64,000 bases of DNA from Halobacterium hubeiense (GTDB lineage: Archaea; Halobacteriota; Halobacteria; Halobacteriales; Halobacteriaceae). The position numbers and the translations under genes are program-made. Shown one piece after another: positions 42,520 through 51,435 of the stretch. The number at the start of each line of letters is the position of its first letter. Within the stretch, counting starts at the first letter, position 1. A model generated the notes under the pieces. The model was not told the DNA's origin. It did no database searches and saw only the letters and a list, made by a program, of their open reading frames with translations. The stretch is taken from positions 285,523-349,522 of the forward strand of contig NZ_LN831303.1 in assembly GCF_001488575.1 (NCBI RefSeq), read 5' to 3'.

Positions 42520-43437
42520 ATGCCAGCAATTCAAACCACGAATCTCACGAAGACGTATGGTTCAACGACTGCACTCGACAGCCTCGATTTGACCGTTCAC
42601 ACCGGCGAAGTGTATGGGTTCCTCGGGCCGAACGGAGCGGGGAAATCAACGACAATCGACCTCCTGATGGACTATATCCGTCCGACTGATGGGAGGGCAA
42701 CCGTTCTCGGGTTCGACGCACAAACCGAGACGGAAGCAGTCCACAGCCGCGTCGGAATCCTCCCGGACCGATTCGGTGTCTACGCGACTCTGACTGGCCG
42801 CCAGCATGTCGCGTTTATCACTGACGCTAACGATGTCGACGACGACCCAGATGAACTCTTGTCTCGTGTTGGGCTTGCTGATGCGGCAGACCAGCCGGCA
42901 CGAACGTACTCGAAGGGGATGCAGCGGCGACTCGGACTCGCGATGGCGCTAGTCGGGGACCCAGACCTCCTTATTCTGGATGAGCCATTCTCCGGGCTGG
43001 ACCCACACGGAACCCGGCTCGTCCGAGAGCTCGTCGCGACGGAAACCCAACGTGGGGCAACCGTGTTCTTCTCCAGCCATGTTCTCGACCAAGTTGAACG
43101 AGTCTGTGACCGTGTTGGCCTGCTCGCAGATGGCCAACTCGTCGCAGAGGGAACACCAACAGAGATCCGAGAGGACGCCGGCGTCGTCTCACGTATCTAC
43201 GTGCAGGTTGCTGATGGAGAAGCTCCGCCAGAGGAAGCAGTTATGCGCGCTCAGGAGACGACTGGTGTTGCTGGCGTCGAAGTCGACGGGGACGAGCTAG
43301 TGGTCGTGTGTTCGGACCCGACGGCTCGCTGGCGCGTCCTAGAACGCATCGAGGAGGGCATGCCAATTGGAGTATTTGATATCGAATCCGGGACGATCGA
43401 GGATGCTTTCGTCACGTACACGAACTCCGCTGAGTAG
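42520..43437 (+). CDS. ABC-2 exporter ATPase (CcmA/NatA/BcrA class)
   Basis: A 305-residue ATPase starting at ATG 42520 (MPAIQTTNLTKTYGSTTALD). Walker A is GPNGAGKSTT, the signature YSKGMQRRLGLAMAL, Walker B LLILDEPFSGLDP and the switch His FFSSHVLDQVERV. The C-terminal 80 residues form the regulatory tail typical of antibiotic exporters. It is encoded directly after its permease. Its closest relative in the window is 48683-49591, with the same FGVYATLTG/FGVYSTLTG and SKGMQ segments. It may export the halocin-like proteins or give immunity; TAT signals on those proteins make immunity or small-molecule export more likely. Confidence 0.9.
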   Translation: MPAIQTTNLTKTYGSTTALDSLDLTVHTGEVYGFLGPNGAGKSTTIDLLMDYIRPTDGRATVLGFDAQTETEAVHSRVGILPDRFGVYATLTGRQHVAFITDANDVDDDPDELLSRVGLADAADQPARTYSKGMQRRLGLAMALVGDPDLLILDEPFSGLDPHGTRLVRELVATETQRGATVFFSSHVLDQVERVCDRVGLLADGQLVAEGTPTEIREDAGVVSRIYVQVADGEAPPEEAVMRAQETTGVAGVEVDGDELVVVCSDPTARWRVLERIEEGMPIGVFDIESGTIEDAFVTYTNSAE

Positions 43438-43551
43438 CCATTAACGAGGGCAAGTTCTTCTTGTGGATATTGAGGGATAACGATCCGAACTGGGACACCC
43501 ACGACGGCAAAATCGGATACATTTATGCCGATACCTAATAATCTGTAAACA

Positions 43552-43929
43552 ATGCCCTCCCCAAACAAGCGTTTCGCCCTCACAACCGCCGCCGGAGTGC
43601 TGAACACAGCAACCCTCCACTGGTGGGCTATTTTCGTGATAGGTATGCACGGTCCTGGCCCACGAACCACGCTCGCCACCCAGATCGGAGCGTGGTCATT
43701 CTGGATCATTGGTGGCTTCCTCATCGGAGCCATCCCAATCCATCTCTACTTCGAGTACAACCTACTCACCGCTCCCCTACTGACGATCTTGCTCACCGCG
43801 TACTGTTTCGCAGACAGACTAGGAGGCTCGGCGGGGGAATTTACCGTCTTCTATCTCGCCGCCTGGCCGGTCTTCCTCGCCGTCATCGGAGTGATAGCTG
43901 CAATCGAGTACTACGTTCGGCTGCGGTGA
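43552..43929 (+). CDS. Small four-helix membrane protein, tandem copy 1
   Basis: A 125-residue membrane protein with four hydrophobic helices (LTTAAGVLNTATLHWWAIFV, IIGGFLIGAIPIHLYFEYNL, LLTILLTAYCFADRL, and FLAVIGVIAAIEYYV). The GPGPRTTLATQIGAW loop is conserved in the broken tandem copy next door. No known family. It follows the ABC-2 cassette on the same strand after 114 bases. Small membrane proteins in such places are often immunity proteins for bacteriocins, so that is a reasonable but untested guess. Confidence 0.6.
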   Translation: MPSPNKRFALTTAAGVLNTATLHWWAIFVIGMHGPGPRTTLATQIGAWSFWIIGGFLIGAIPIHLYFEYNLLTAPLLTILLTAYCFADRLGGSAGEFTVFYLAAWPVFLAVIGVIAAIEYYVRLR

Positions 43930-43939
43930 GACTCCACCG

Positions 43940-44322
43940 ATGACTCCCCCAAACAATCGACTCACCCTCGCGATCGCCGCCGGAGTACTGAACACCACAC
44001 TCCTCAACTGGTGGTCCACCTTTGTTTTAGGTGCAAGCGGACCAGGCCCCCAAACTACTCTTGCAACCCAGGTTGGAGCGTGGGCGTACTGGATTATCGG
44101 CCCGTTCCTCCTTGGAGCAGTCCCAATCTATCTCTACTTGGAGTACAACCTACTCAGCGCCCCCTGCTAACAATCCTGCTGTCCGGGTACTGTCTTGCAG
44201 ACAGATTACCTGGCGGCTCAATGGAGGACTTCACTAGCTTCTATTTCGGCGTCTGGCCGTTCTTCCTCGTCGTTATCGGAGTGGTAGCTGCAATCGAATA
44301 CTACGTTCGGATGCGATTCTAG
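43940..44322 (+). pseudogene. Small four-helix membrane protein, tandem copy 2, frameshifted
   Basis: Clearly a duplicate of 43552-43929: MTPPNNRLTLAIAAGVLNTT, then GPGPQTTLATQVGAWAYWII, and in a shifted frame LTILLSGYCLADRLPGG and VVAAIEYYVRMRF. The shift is at the five-C run 44160-44164; six Cs would restore the frame through the whole gene (128 codons). Without that, translation stops at 44170. Sequence error, decay, and phase variation are all possible. Confidence 0.7.
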
Positions 44323-44336
44323 CAGTAGTCTCTAAG

Positions 44337-44763
44337 TTAGTTGCTGGTGGTGTTCCAGGATTCTGGCGTTCCCTTCATCGTCTTGAACGAGAATCCGTCA
44401 GCACGGAATGCGATATAGAGCGGGTCCCGTGGGTCTTCCCACGTGTATGTCGTCATTGGCCCGTCTTCTGCGCTAACTGAAACTGTGTACGTCCCACCCC
44501 ACGTGATTTTGTCTTGAGCAGTCGGATTCCGGTGTTCATTCGACGGAATCGTCACTTCCGTATCGATCTCGGTATGGCCGCTTTCAGCGGTTTCAATCAA
44601 CAACGAGAGCGTCTGCGTACTATCGGTGTAGTTGGTAATGTACGCATCAGTTGCTCCTGATCCCCCCCATCTCGATACAGCCTGCTACGCTACCGAGTAG
44701 GCCTACAACGGTACCACTGAGGAGGGTGCGCCGGGAGAGCGTTGGATTGGTTGAGTCGAACAT
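44337..44763 (-). pseudogene. TAT lipoprotein of the island's Ig-like family, frameshifted in a G run
   Basis: From ATG 44763 the protein reads LSRRTLLSGTVVGLLGSVAG with lipobox Cys, then the frame breaks at the seven-C run 44662-44668 on the plus strand. With six, it continues GGSGATDAYITNYTDSTQTL, SLLIETAESGHTEIDTEVTI and GGTYTVSVSAEDG to stop 44337, 141 residues. The pattern N.TDS..TL.L.IE resembles the lipoproteins at 51436, 54757 and 56568. It would be a surface Ig-like lipoprotein. Either a sequencing slip or a phase-variable/decayed gene. Confidence 0.65.
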
Positions 44764-44778
44764 AGTTGGCGGTTGAGT

Positions 44779-45228
44779 TCAGGCAGAGTCTACTGTGGTT
44801 TCTTCGTCCAGTACGATAGCTTGCATATCAAGGACTTCTTCTGGAGCAGAATGAGCAACCGCGACGACACCAGGCGTTTCTCGGAATGTTACAGTTGCTT
44901 CGTAGTCGTAGTACCGAGTACAGTCACACGCCTCACTTTCTGTTATAATAATTTCGACTATAATTCGATCCTCTGGATTGCTGCCAGCATACGTAATATC
45001 AAGACCCCCACATAGTTGTGTTCCAGAGAGCGTCCCATCAATATGGAGCTGGTTAGCAGATGCATCGTAATCGGAAGAAACGGTATTTTGTTTATCGCCA
45101 CAACCTTGATTAACGATACTGATTTCTCGGGCTGTCACTGGTGGCGTGCTCCTGGTAAACCCTAAACACCCACTTGCTGCGACGAGTACACCACAGCCAC
45201 CTTGTAGGAACGTGCGACGGTCCATCAC
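44779..45228 (-). CDS. TAT lipoprotein next to the first halocin-like gene
   Basis: A 149-residue lipoprotein: MMDRRTFLQGGCGVLVAASG with lipobox Cys at residue 21, then ISIVNQGCGDKQNTVSSDYD and a beta-rich domain (DRIIVEIIITESEACDCTRY, YEATVTFRETPGVVAVAHSA). Four Cys residues (QGCGD, QLCGG, EACDC) suggest disulfides. It ends 15 bases before the broken lipoprotein gene and lies just downstream of the halocin-like gene, all on the minus strand. It may be an immunity or binding lipoprotein; family unknown. Confidence 0.65.
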   Translation of the reverse strand: MMDRRTFLQGGCGVLVAASGCLGFTRSTPPVTAREISIVNQGCGDKQNTVSSDYDASANQLHIDGTLSGTQLCGGLDITYAGSNPEDRIIVEIIITESEACDCTRYYDYEATVTFRETPGVVAVAHSAPEEVLDMQAIVLDEETTVDSA

Positions 45229-45294
45229 CTGATTATATGACGTAGTCGTTTTTCACTTTGTTCATCCACTGTTAGATGAAAATGTGGTGGCTCG

Positions 45295-46353
45295 TTACTC
45301 AGATTCGTTCTTGGGTTCGAGGCCAAAGATCTGTGTTGGCATGTTCTTCGCCACGTGCGTTACCTCCTTTTCTTCGCCATCAACGGTGATTATTTTCGGC
45401 GAATCTAACTTTTGCACGCCAAATTTGTCGGCAGTAGTACCATCCATACTCTGAGGGGAGGGGATTCCTGAGTTAGGAAGACGGTCACTGCCGGAGAGAT
45501 CATCCAGCTCGTCCCGCGTCATGTAGTATGGATGCTCTTCTGCTGATTTTACGTCCTGAGCTCCAGTCCTCGAGGGCGGATCACCAGGCGCAACATCGCC
45601 ATAGTCTGGGCCGACAGCAACAACAAAGGAAATGGCTGTTTCAGAGTCAGCCTGTGTTGCCACCTCGAAGTTTCCCCACTCATCTTTCTCGGTTGTAGCC
45701 CACCATTTGGCCTGATGTGAGACTTCCTTTTTGTCCTGAAGATAGGTCCACTCATACTGCTCACAGTCACTGGCCTCCTTGCAGGTGCGTGATCCAGCTT
45801 CTTTGAGACTGTTCGCTATGGATGTCGCGGCACTTGCGACCGCGAACTTGGCGCTGAGCAGTCCAGCAGTTGCTTCGAGAGCAGTCGTGAATATTTGCTC
45901 AAGATCTTCACTGTTATTTGAGGGTGTCGCACCAACATACGGGCTTCCGATAGGTTGACCGCTGAGAATCAGCGAAGAGTCACCAATCTTCTTCGCTTTT
46001 GTTGACTGGCTTTTGATGTTCGGACGGAGCTTTTCATCTTGCGTGTGGTACGCGACGGCCTGTGTGTTGATTCCGAATTTGTGATTCCACCGTTCATCAC
46101 CATCCGTCCAATCGGAACCGAAATGCTGGAGGGTAGAGCTCACTCCGATTTTGATGTAATTGTGCCAAAGAGCATTTTTCGTGTATCGAATTGTTGTCGA
46201 ATTCTCTTTGTTGTTAATTTTATCGTATGGTAGATCGTCGGCCGCGGCTGCCTCGTCGGTAAACGCACCGATGAGAGGAAGGCTTGCGATGCTGAGCCCA
46301 GTTGTTCTGAGTACACTACGGCGACTAACACTATTTGCCGGGTTATCCGACAT
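45295..46353 (-). CDS. Halocin H4-like exported protein, copy 1
   Basis: A 352-residue TAT-exported protein from ATG 46353. The signal has SRRSVLRTTGLSIASLPLIG and a cleavage-like AAAADD near residues 35-40. There is a polar domain with Trp-rich segments, and a single hydrophobic stretch near residues 155-184 (LLSAKFAVASAATSIANSLK). A Cys-containing segment (TCKEASDCEQYEWTYLQ) follows, then a charged C-terminus. Halocin H4 of Haloferax mediterranei (359 aa, TAT signal, one central hydrophobic stretch) has this layout. The copy at 53644-54723 shares it. The halocin call is architectural, from memory; no alignment was done. Confidence 0.6.
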   Translation of the reverse strand: MSDNPANSVSRRSVLRTTGLSIASLPLIGAFTDEAAAADDLPYDKINNKENSTTIRYTKNALWHNYIKIGVSSTLQHFGSDWTDGDERWNHKFGINTQAVAYHTQDEKLRPNIKSQSTKAKKIGDSSLILSGQPIGSPYVGATPSNNSEDLEQIFTTALEATAGLLSAKFAVASAATSIANSLKEAGSRTCKEASDCEQYEWTYLQDKKEVSHQAKWWATTEKDEWGNFEVATQADSETAISFVVAVGPDYGDVAPGDPPSRTGAQDVKSAEEHPYYMTRDELDDLSGSDRLPNSGIPSPQSMDGTTADKFGVQKLDSPKIITVDGEEKEVTHVAKNMPTQIFGLEPKNESE

Positions 46354-46402
46354 AGATGCACAATTGTTTGTGGTTATATTAGCTATGTTGATAATTAAAA
46401 CC

Positions 46403-46413
46403 AGTATTTTATA
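46403..46413. promoter_or_regulatory. Symmetric TATA element, possible bidirectional promoter
   Basis: AGTATTTTATATCC can be read as a TATA box on either strand. On the minus strand it would start the halocin-like gene (ATG 46353) with a leader of about 27 bases. On the plus strand transcription would begin near 46435, next to a TTG-initiated small frame at 46437. Confidence 0.4.
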
Positions 46414-46436
46414 TCCTCGCTGAGGGACGGTCCATA

Positions 46437-46592
46437 TTGCCGGATAGGTCAACGAGAGCAGAATCGTCGGCGTGGTTGCTGACTCGAACACTCTCTGGGA
46501 TTGCCAATCTCGCTGGGGCGATTGGTGGGCTCGCATTGACACTGATTGGTATTGCTATCCTTCAACAATGGGGCGAATTTGCGATAGACTGA
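46437..46592 (+). CDS. Possible 51-residue single-helix membrane peptide divergent from the halocin-like gene
   Basis: A plus-strand frame from TTG 46437 encodes a short hydrophilic start (PDRSTRAESSAWLL), one strong membrane helix (GAIGGLALTLIGIAILQQWG) and ends EFAID at TGA 46592. It lies directly downstream of the symmetric TATA element, consistent with a leaderless mRNA. The rare start and lack of homologues make it uncertain; it could instead be the tail of a lost membrane gene. If real, position and form would suit a halocin immunity peptide. Confidence 0.35.
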   Translation: MPDRSTRAESSAWLLTRTLSGIANLAGAIGGLALTLIGIAILQQWGEFAID

Positions 46593-46738
46593 GTTACGGA
46601 ACGATACGTTCGCATACCTACTGAGCGGCTGTTTCACTTCGAATTAACTGGTGAGAACCCATCCCGATGGGGAGTAGCTTTGGGGAGTCCAGACGACCAA
46701 TACTTCGGGTCGTCAGGCGGCTGGTATCCGGCTGTTTG

Positions 46739-47419
46739 TCATTCGAGGCGGTGACGTTGTCCACGGAGAATCAGTATTGCACCAGCAATTCCCAGCAGCC
46801 ACTGGAGGACGATGACTGTGAGGCTCTGCTCTCTCCTCCCATGTTCTTGAACTACGGTTGGATAGACGACGTAGTAGCTGTCGTCGGCCTGAACGAGATC
46901 GTGAGCGCCGGCGAGTTCGTCAGACGTCTCGTAGGAGCCAGTTTCGATCGCAGTTCGGATGCCTTTGTTAGTTCGTTCTACGGGAGTTGCGATATATTTG
47001 AGCGCCTCCTCTTGTGAGACGGCCTCAAGTCCGTACCAGACAGTCCCGTTTTCCCGCTCCTCGCTGACGGGCTGGAAGAATCCTTCCTCCCAGATGTGGA
47101 CATAGCTGTATTCGTCGTGGATGAACAGCTCCGTGGGGCCATCGTACGTGATTCCTCCTTTGGTGTGGATGGCTCGCTCAAGCACACAAGAACGACTCGG
47201 GGCATCACCAAAACACGCCACCTCGGAGTCGAGAGGAACGGGATTGGTCGAGAACGTGTAGGTCCCATTCGCGGAGAACGAGACTTCACTGGCCTCGTAT
47301 CGATACCTGTCTGGGTCACCGATGTCAAACGCGCCCACGATGAGCGGGTTCAAAAGCAAGATGAAGCCAACAACGATTGCGGCTTCACCCCAGTATTGCG
47401 TGACGGAGGACCAATCCAT
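46739..47419 (-). CDS. Two-TM surface protein linked to halocin-like genes, intact copy
   Basis: A 226-residue protein from ATG 47419 (MDWSSVTQYWG; 47425 also possible). One N-terminal helix (AAIVVGFILLLNPLIVGAFD), an extracellular domain of about 170 residues (EVSFSANGTYTFSTN, DEYSYVHIWEEGFFQP, SDELAGAHDLVQADDSYYVV) and a C-terminal helix (LTVIVLQWLLGIAGAILILR) ending in basic residues. A second, broken copy lies beside the other halocin-like gene (55200-55641). The repeated pairing suggests it works with the halocin-like protein, for example as immunity factor; this is inference. Family unnamed to me. Confidence 0.65.
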   Translation of the reverse strand: MDWSSVTQYWGEAAIVVGFILLLNPLIVGAFDIGDPDRYRYEASEVSFSANGTYTFSTNPVPLDSEVACFGDAPSRSCVLERAIHTKGGITYDGPTELFIHDEYSYVHIWEEGFFQPVSEERENGTVWYGLEAVSQEEALKYIATPVERTNKGIRTAIETGSYETSDELAGAHDLVQADDSYYVVYPTVVQEHGRREQSLTVIVLQWLLGIAGAILILRGQRHRLE

Positions 47420-47810
47420 ATGCAAACCCCGTTCGTCACATAACTGAAAAGCCTACGGATGAAGCGGATACATCTAGAGACGAATGCCTCGCTTGCCCGT
47501 GCATTAGATCCGCAAAACTCACTCACCGATTCAGTCGCCCAGTTTCAGTACCTGTTCTGAATAAAGAAACCGCGCTAGCAACTACTGTTAGGTTAGCTAC
47601 TTTTCAATTTGCTCTGAGAATAATCACCAGAAACAGGGAAGCTCAAAAGTTTCCATTCTGTTCATCGGGTTTAATTTTATAATTGGTTGAACAATATTCA
47701 AGTGAGTTACTCTGTTTCAGACTGTGAATAAAATCCTAGAAGTTAACGATATGATACTACTCTCCTTGGTGGGAGATGTGTTCGGGTCCCCCGAACACAA
47801 GAAAAGAGCT
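47420..47810. other. AT-rich intergenic region
   Basis: No gene is clear. An AT-rich patch with TATA-like sequence lies around 47672-47684 (TTTTATAATTGG). A frame open from 47724 is part of the run into the secreted protein at 47811, but its first 29 codons lack signal character. Confidence 0.35.
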
Positions 47811-48494
47811 ATGACGGACGAAAGTCCCAACAGACAAGACGAGCGGCCGAAAAGCACCCGGAGAAGCATCCTGAGGACCAGCGGTATCGCGCTCGCAACT
47901 GCCGTCGGTATCGGTGGTGCGAGTGCGGGTTCAGCCCTAGCCGACGACGGCGTCGACACGGATTTCAACCCCGACAAACCCAAGGAAGTCGGAGGATTCC
48001 TCAACGACGTCAGCGACCTCTCCGAGCAAAAGCAAAAGGAGTACGCCAAAGACCTCTCCAAGGCTCAGAAAGAGGCGATCGTCGACCTCTACATGAATGC
48101 TGATCTGGAAGTCACCACGTACTCCAACTCTGGAGGTCTCCAGACTAGCGACAGCTACACCACCGCGACTGAGACCCTCGAAGCCAAGGGGCAGGTTCCG
48201 GTCCAAGGCACGGTCTACGTCCACAAGCAGATCCTCAACTGGGACTACAGTGGCGACGACTACAAGAATGCCTCCCAGCAGCTCCAGTACAAGCTTCCCG
48301 GCCCGTACGCGACGTTCCAAGGGAAGACCGAGGACAACATCAACGAAGGCGCTTCGTCGTTCACCGCAACTTTGTCGGCCAAGTACGCCTTCGAACTATT
48401 CGGTGCCAAACGTGGCGGCGAAGCCACGCTCGTCACGGAAGGGAAGGAGAACGGCGAGTACGAAGTGCTCGAAAGGGACAAGCCGACCAGCTGA
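47811..48494 (+). CDS. TAT-exported protein of unknown function
   Basis: A 227-residue secreted protein from ATG 47811 (MTDESPNRQD). Twin-arginine signal STRRSILRTSGIALATAVGI ends near SALADDG. Then comes a helical, Lys-rich stretch (LSEQKQKEYAKDLSKAQKEA) and a beta-rich C-terminal half (GQVPVQGTVYVHKQILNWDY, EGASSFTATLSAKYAFELFG) containing no Cys. No lipobox. It lies upstream of the second ABC-2 ATPase on the same strand. It could be another secreted effector of the island. Higher GC than its AT-rich surroundings. I do not recognise the family. Confidence 0.6.
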   Translation: MTDESPNRQDERPKSTRRSILRTSGIALATAVGIGGASAGSALADDGVDTDFNPDKPKEVGGFLNDVSDLSEQKQKEYAKDLSKAQKEAIVDLYMNADLEVTTYSNSGGLQTSDSYTTATETLEAKGQVPVQGTVYVHKQILNWDYSGDDYKNASQQLQYKLPGPYATFQGKTEDNINEGASSFTATLSAKYAFELFGAKRGGEATLVTEGKENGEYEVLERDKPTS

Positions 48495-48614
48495 CTGCAC
48501 CGGAGGTCAAGTATCCCTGCGTCATTTTTATTCGAGGTGTTTCCAAGACAATACTCGCTATTGGTAGTATATCGAACGGCAAAATTTTTACACGAATCCG
48601 GTGTATTCGAGAGC

Positions 48615-48686
48615 ATGGCCCTCCGAATAAACGTCCACCACTCGATTCGTGGTCTCGACCCTCTACAGGAGGCGGTATATCGATGA
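48615..48686 (+). CDS. 23-residue leader peptide overlapping the ABC ATPase start
   Basis: ATG 48615 opens a short frame (MALRINVHHSIRGLDPLQEA) that ends at TGA 48684-48686, overlapping the ATG of the ATPase at 48683 (ATGA). A GGAGG Shine-Dalgarno lies inside it at 48668. A TATA-like AAAATTTTTA lies about 30 bases before it. The layout looks like a translated leader coupled to the ATPase, as in attenuation or leader-peptide control. Confidence 0.5.
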   Translation: MALRINVHHSIRGLDPLQEAVYR

Positions 48687-49591
48687 CTGCGATTCAGACG
48701 ACTGGAGTTACCAAACGCTACGGTGGTGAACCGGCTGTTGCGGATCTCGACCTTACAGTCGAAGACGGTGTCGTCTACGGTTTCCTCGGACCAAACGGCG
48801 CGGGAAAGTCCACCACCATCGACATGCTAATGAACTATACGCGCCCGTCCACGGGCAGCCTTAGGGTTCTCGGATTGGACGCGCAAGAAGACGCTGGCCA
48901 GATTCACGCTCAAACCGGCATCCTCCCTGATCGGTTCGGCGTCTACAGTACTCTCACCGGGCTCGAACACGTCGAATACGTCCTTGACGCCAACGACGCC
49001 ACCGGAGACCCCGAAGTGGTTCTCGACCGCGTTGGCCTAGGCGACGCAATCGACCAGCGCGCCGGCGGCTACTCGAAGGGGATGCAGCAACGACTCGGGC
49101 TTGCGATGGCGATCGCCGGCGAACCCGAGCTTCTCATCCTCGATGAGCCGTTCTCCGGCCTCGACCCCTACGGCGTCCGACTTGTCAGAGACGTTGTCGA
49201 GGCAGAACGTGACCGGGGGGCGACCGTCTTCTTCTCCAGTCACGTTCTCGACCAAGTCGAACGAGTTTGCGACCGAGTCGGCCTGCTCGCCGATGGCCAA
49301 TTGATTGCCGAAGGCACGCCGACCGAGCTCAGAGACGTGGCTGGCGTGAAAACCCGGCTTCACATAGAAACGGCTGATGAGGATTTGGCGGAGGAAGGTA
49401 TCCGTGATTTCGACGGCGTCGAGGACGCCACTTACGAGGCCGGCGAACTCGTGGTTACGTGTCCACGGACCGCCTGTTACCAAGTGCTACGGAGGCTGGA
49501 AGGAGCTGGAATGAGCATTCGGTCGTTCGACGTCGAGCAAGGAACGATCGAGGACGCCTTCGTCGAGCTGGCTGACGCCCGAGCTGACTAG
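48683..49591 (+). CDS. ABC-2 exporter ATPase, second cassette
   Basis: A 302-residue ATPase paralogous to 42520-43437. Walker A GPNGAGKSTT, FGVYSTLTG, signature YSKGMQQRLGLAMAI, Walker B LLILDEPFSGLDP and FFSSHVLDQVERVCDRVGLL are all present. Here it is encoded on the plus strand, tail to tail with its likely permease (49588-51385, stops overlapping by 4 bases), while in the first cassette permease and ATPase are in tandem. So one part of the cassette has been inverted. A 58-bp copy of its 5' end lies at 53345-53402. Confidence 0.9.
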   Translation: MTAIQTTGVTKRYGGEPAVADLDLTVEDGVVYGFLGPNGAGKSTTIDMLMNYTRPSTGSLRVLGLDAQEDAGQIHAQTGILPDRFGVYSTLTGLEHVEYVLDANDATGDPEVVLDRVGLGDAIDQRAGGYSKGMQQRLGLAMAIAGEPELLILDEPFSGLDPYGVRLVRDVVEAERDRGATVFFSSHVLDQVERVCDRVGLLADGQLIAEGTPTELRDVAGVKTRLHIETADEDLAEEGIRDFDGVEDATYEAGELVVTCPRTACYQVLRRLEGAGMSIRSFDVEQGTIEDAFVELADARAD

Positions 49592-51385
49592 TCGATACTT
49601 CGATGACGGTAGAGCGCGACAGCAACCGCGAAGGGGACGAGCGCCCACAGGAGCAATTCGACCAGGGCGACGGACGGATGCAGATACCAGACGGGCACGT
49701 CAGATCCGTACTGTATTCGGACGACGACCAGATTGGAGACTTGATTTGGCTGTAGTTCACTGATAACGTTGGTAGCGGAGGCTGCGGAGTTCGGAACGCC
49801 GAGAATTGCATTCGTTACGACGGTTGAGAGTCGGAATGGTGGAAGCCAGCGAACGACCAAGTAGAGTGGATTGGTCGATGGAGAAAACCCTGAGACGGTC
49901 GTACCTGAGAGCGTCCCGTAGAGCGTGTTCGAGATCTGGAACCACGTGATGTAAACGGCGGCGAAGGCGAGGACTGTGAATCCGGCGACCGTTTGACTCT
50001 GCAGAATCGTCGACAGCGAGACGCCAATCCCAGCAATCACAGCGACGAACAACAGGCTGTACGCCAGAAAGACCGCGAACATATCGAGCGGAACGACGCC
50101 GTGTTGGGGAACAGCGACCAGACACGTGAGGACGACCGCGAGAACTAATGGAATAGCGAATGCGGCTGCGCGGCCGAGAGTGAATCCGATGAGCGTCTGT
50201 GTGCGTGAAATTGCGGTGCCAGCGGTGAAGCGAATCGCGCCCGTATCCCGATCGCGAATTACGGCCCGGAACGTCCCGAAGAGCACGCCGAACCCGCCAA
50301 TGATATTCAGCGGTGTCTGCAGGGCAGCTAGCGGGACGCGTGAGCCGAGCGCCTCCTGAACGTACGTTGGTTGTGAGAGACTGAGGACGGCAGCGACGAA
50401 CACGAGTCCACCGACGAGCCAGACGAGTGGACTGCGGGCGAGCCGATGGAATTCACGGCGGGAGCGGGGGCAGGGATGGTATCGCGTCGACGAGGCGGCG
50501 AAATAGCCCGCCCTGACTATGTGGGGCGAGGTCGCCGCGCTGGAATGTCGTAATACCACCCGCGAGCGCGAGCGCCGGCCACGCTAGCAGGAACCCGAAC
50601 GCCCACCATGAGGAAATTGGCGGGGGTGTTGGGGCGAACTCTGCTGATTGGCGTAGCGCATCGGCAACCTCTGTGATGGCGACATTGGGGCCGATGGGGA
50701 CGCCGAACAGCCAGTTCGTGAGTACGAGGAACGCACTCCTGGGTGAGAGCCAGCCGGCTATCTCGAACAGCTTGGGGTGCGCGAGCTCGCTTCCGGGAGT
50801 GGTACCAGTCGTGAACTGCCATATGAGTGGGAGCGTGATGCCGTTCCAGAGCGTGAGGCCGATAGTCACGATGGTCCCGAAGATGACTGCGCGAGTCGTC
50901 GACGAGCTGGCAGCCGAGAGTCCGACGATTAATCCAGTCCACGCGAACACGTACGCTGTCGAGAAGGCGAGAAACCCAAGGAACAGTACCGGGGAGAATT
51001 GGCCGTACCGGAGTATGTCGTATCCGACGACGAGGACGGTAGCGGTGAGGATTGGGACGAGGAGGGCTGTCCCGCGTCCGAGGACCATTCCGAGAACGAG
51101 GCGAGGTCGGGTTGTTTTGGTGCCGAGGAGGATACGGGCTGTGCCGGATTCGCGTTCGCGGGTGATGGCTCGGAAGCCGAGAGCGGCAGCAGCAAACGGG
51201 ACGATAAGGACAGTTGCGGCCTGGGCGTGAGCCAATGAGACGGCGTTGCCGATGATTCGGGTGGCCTCTGGGCTGGGTCGGGCCACGATTCGACTGAAGA
51301 CGATGAACACCAGGGCGGCAAGCCACGTGGTCTTTCCACGGAGATACCGCCGGCATTCCGTTCGTGCGATCGTGGTGGAGGGCAT
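49588..51385 (-). pseudogene. ABC-2 exporter permease, second cassette, frameshifted between its two halves
   Basis: The N-terminal half starts at ATG 51385 (MPSTTIARTECRRYLRGKTT) and has FRAITRERESGTARI and six helices, ending DAIPSLPPLPP at a stop near 50453. The C-terminal half is in another frame from about 50470 (SRREFHRLARSPLVWLVGG, then RAVIRDRDTGAIRFTAGTAI). The paralogue at 40593 has both halves in one chain. Removing one G from the G5 run 50466-50470 joins the frames as SLPRSRREF, 598 residues. Either a slip in the assembly, a broken gene, or split halves made by frameshifting. Confidence 0.7.
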
Positions 51386-51435
51386 GTTTCGGGATTTCTC
51401 TTAGGTGTGCTTATTGAATTGCTAATCTGAGATGG

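Noticed and set aside
50453..50559. Programmed ribosomal frameshift making the ABC-2 permease
   Set aside because: The run is a simple G5 without an obvious downstream stimulatory structure, and the paralogue is encoded in one frame. Kept as frameshifted gene or sequence error.
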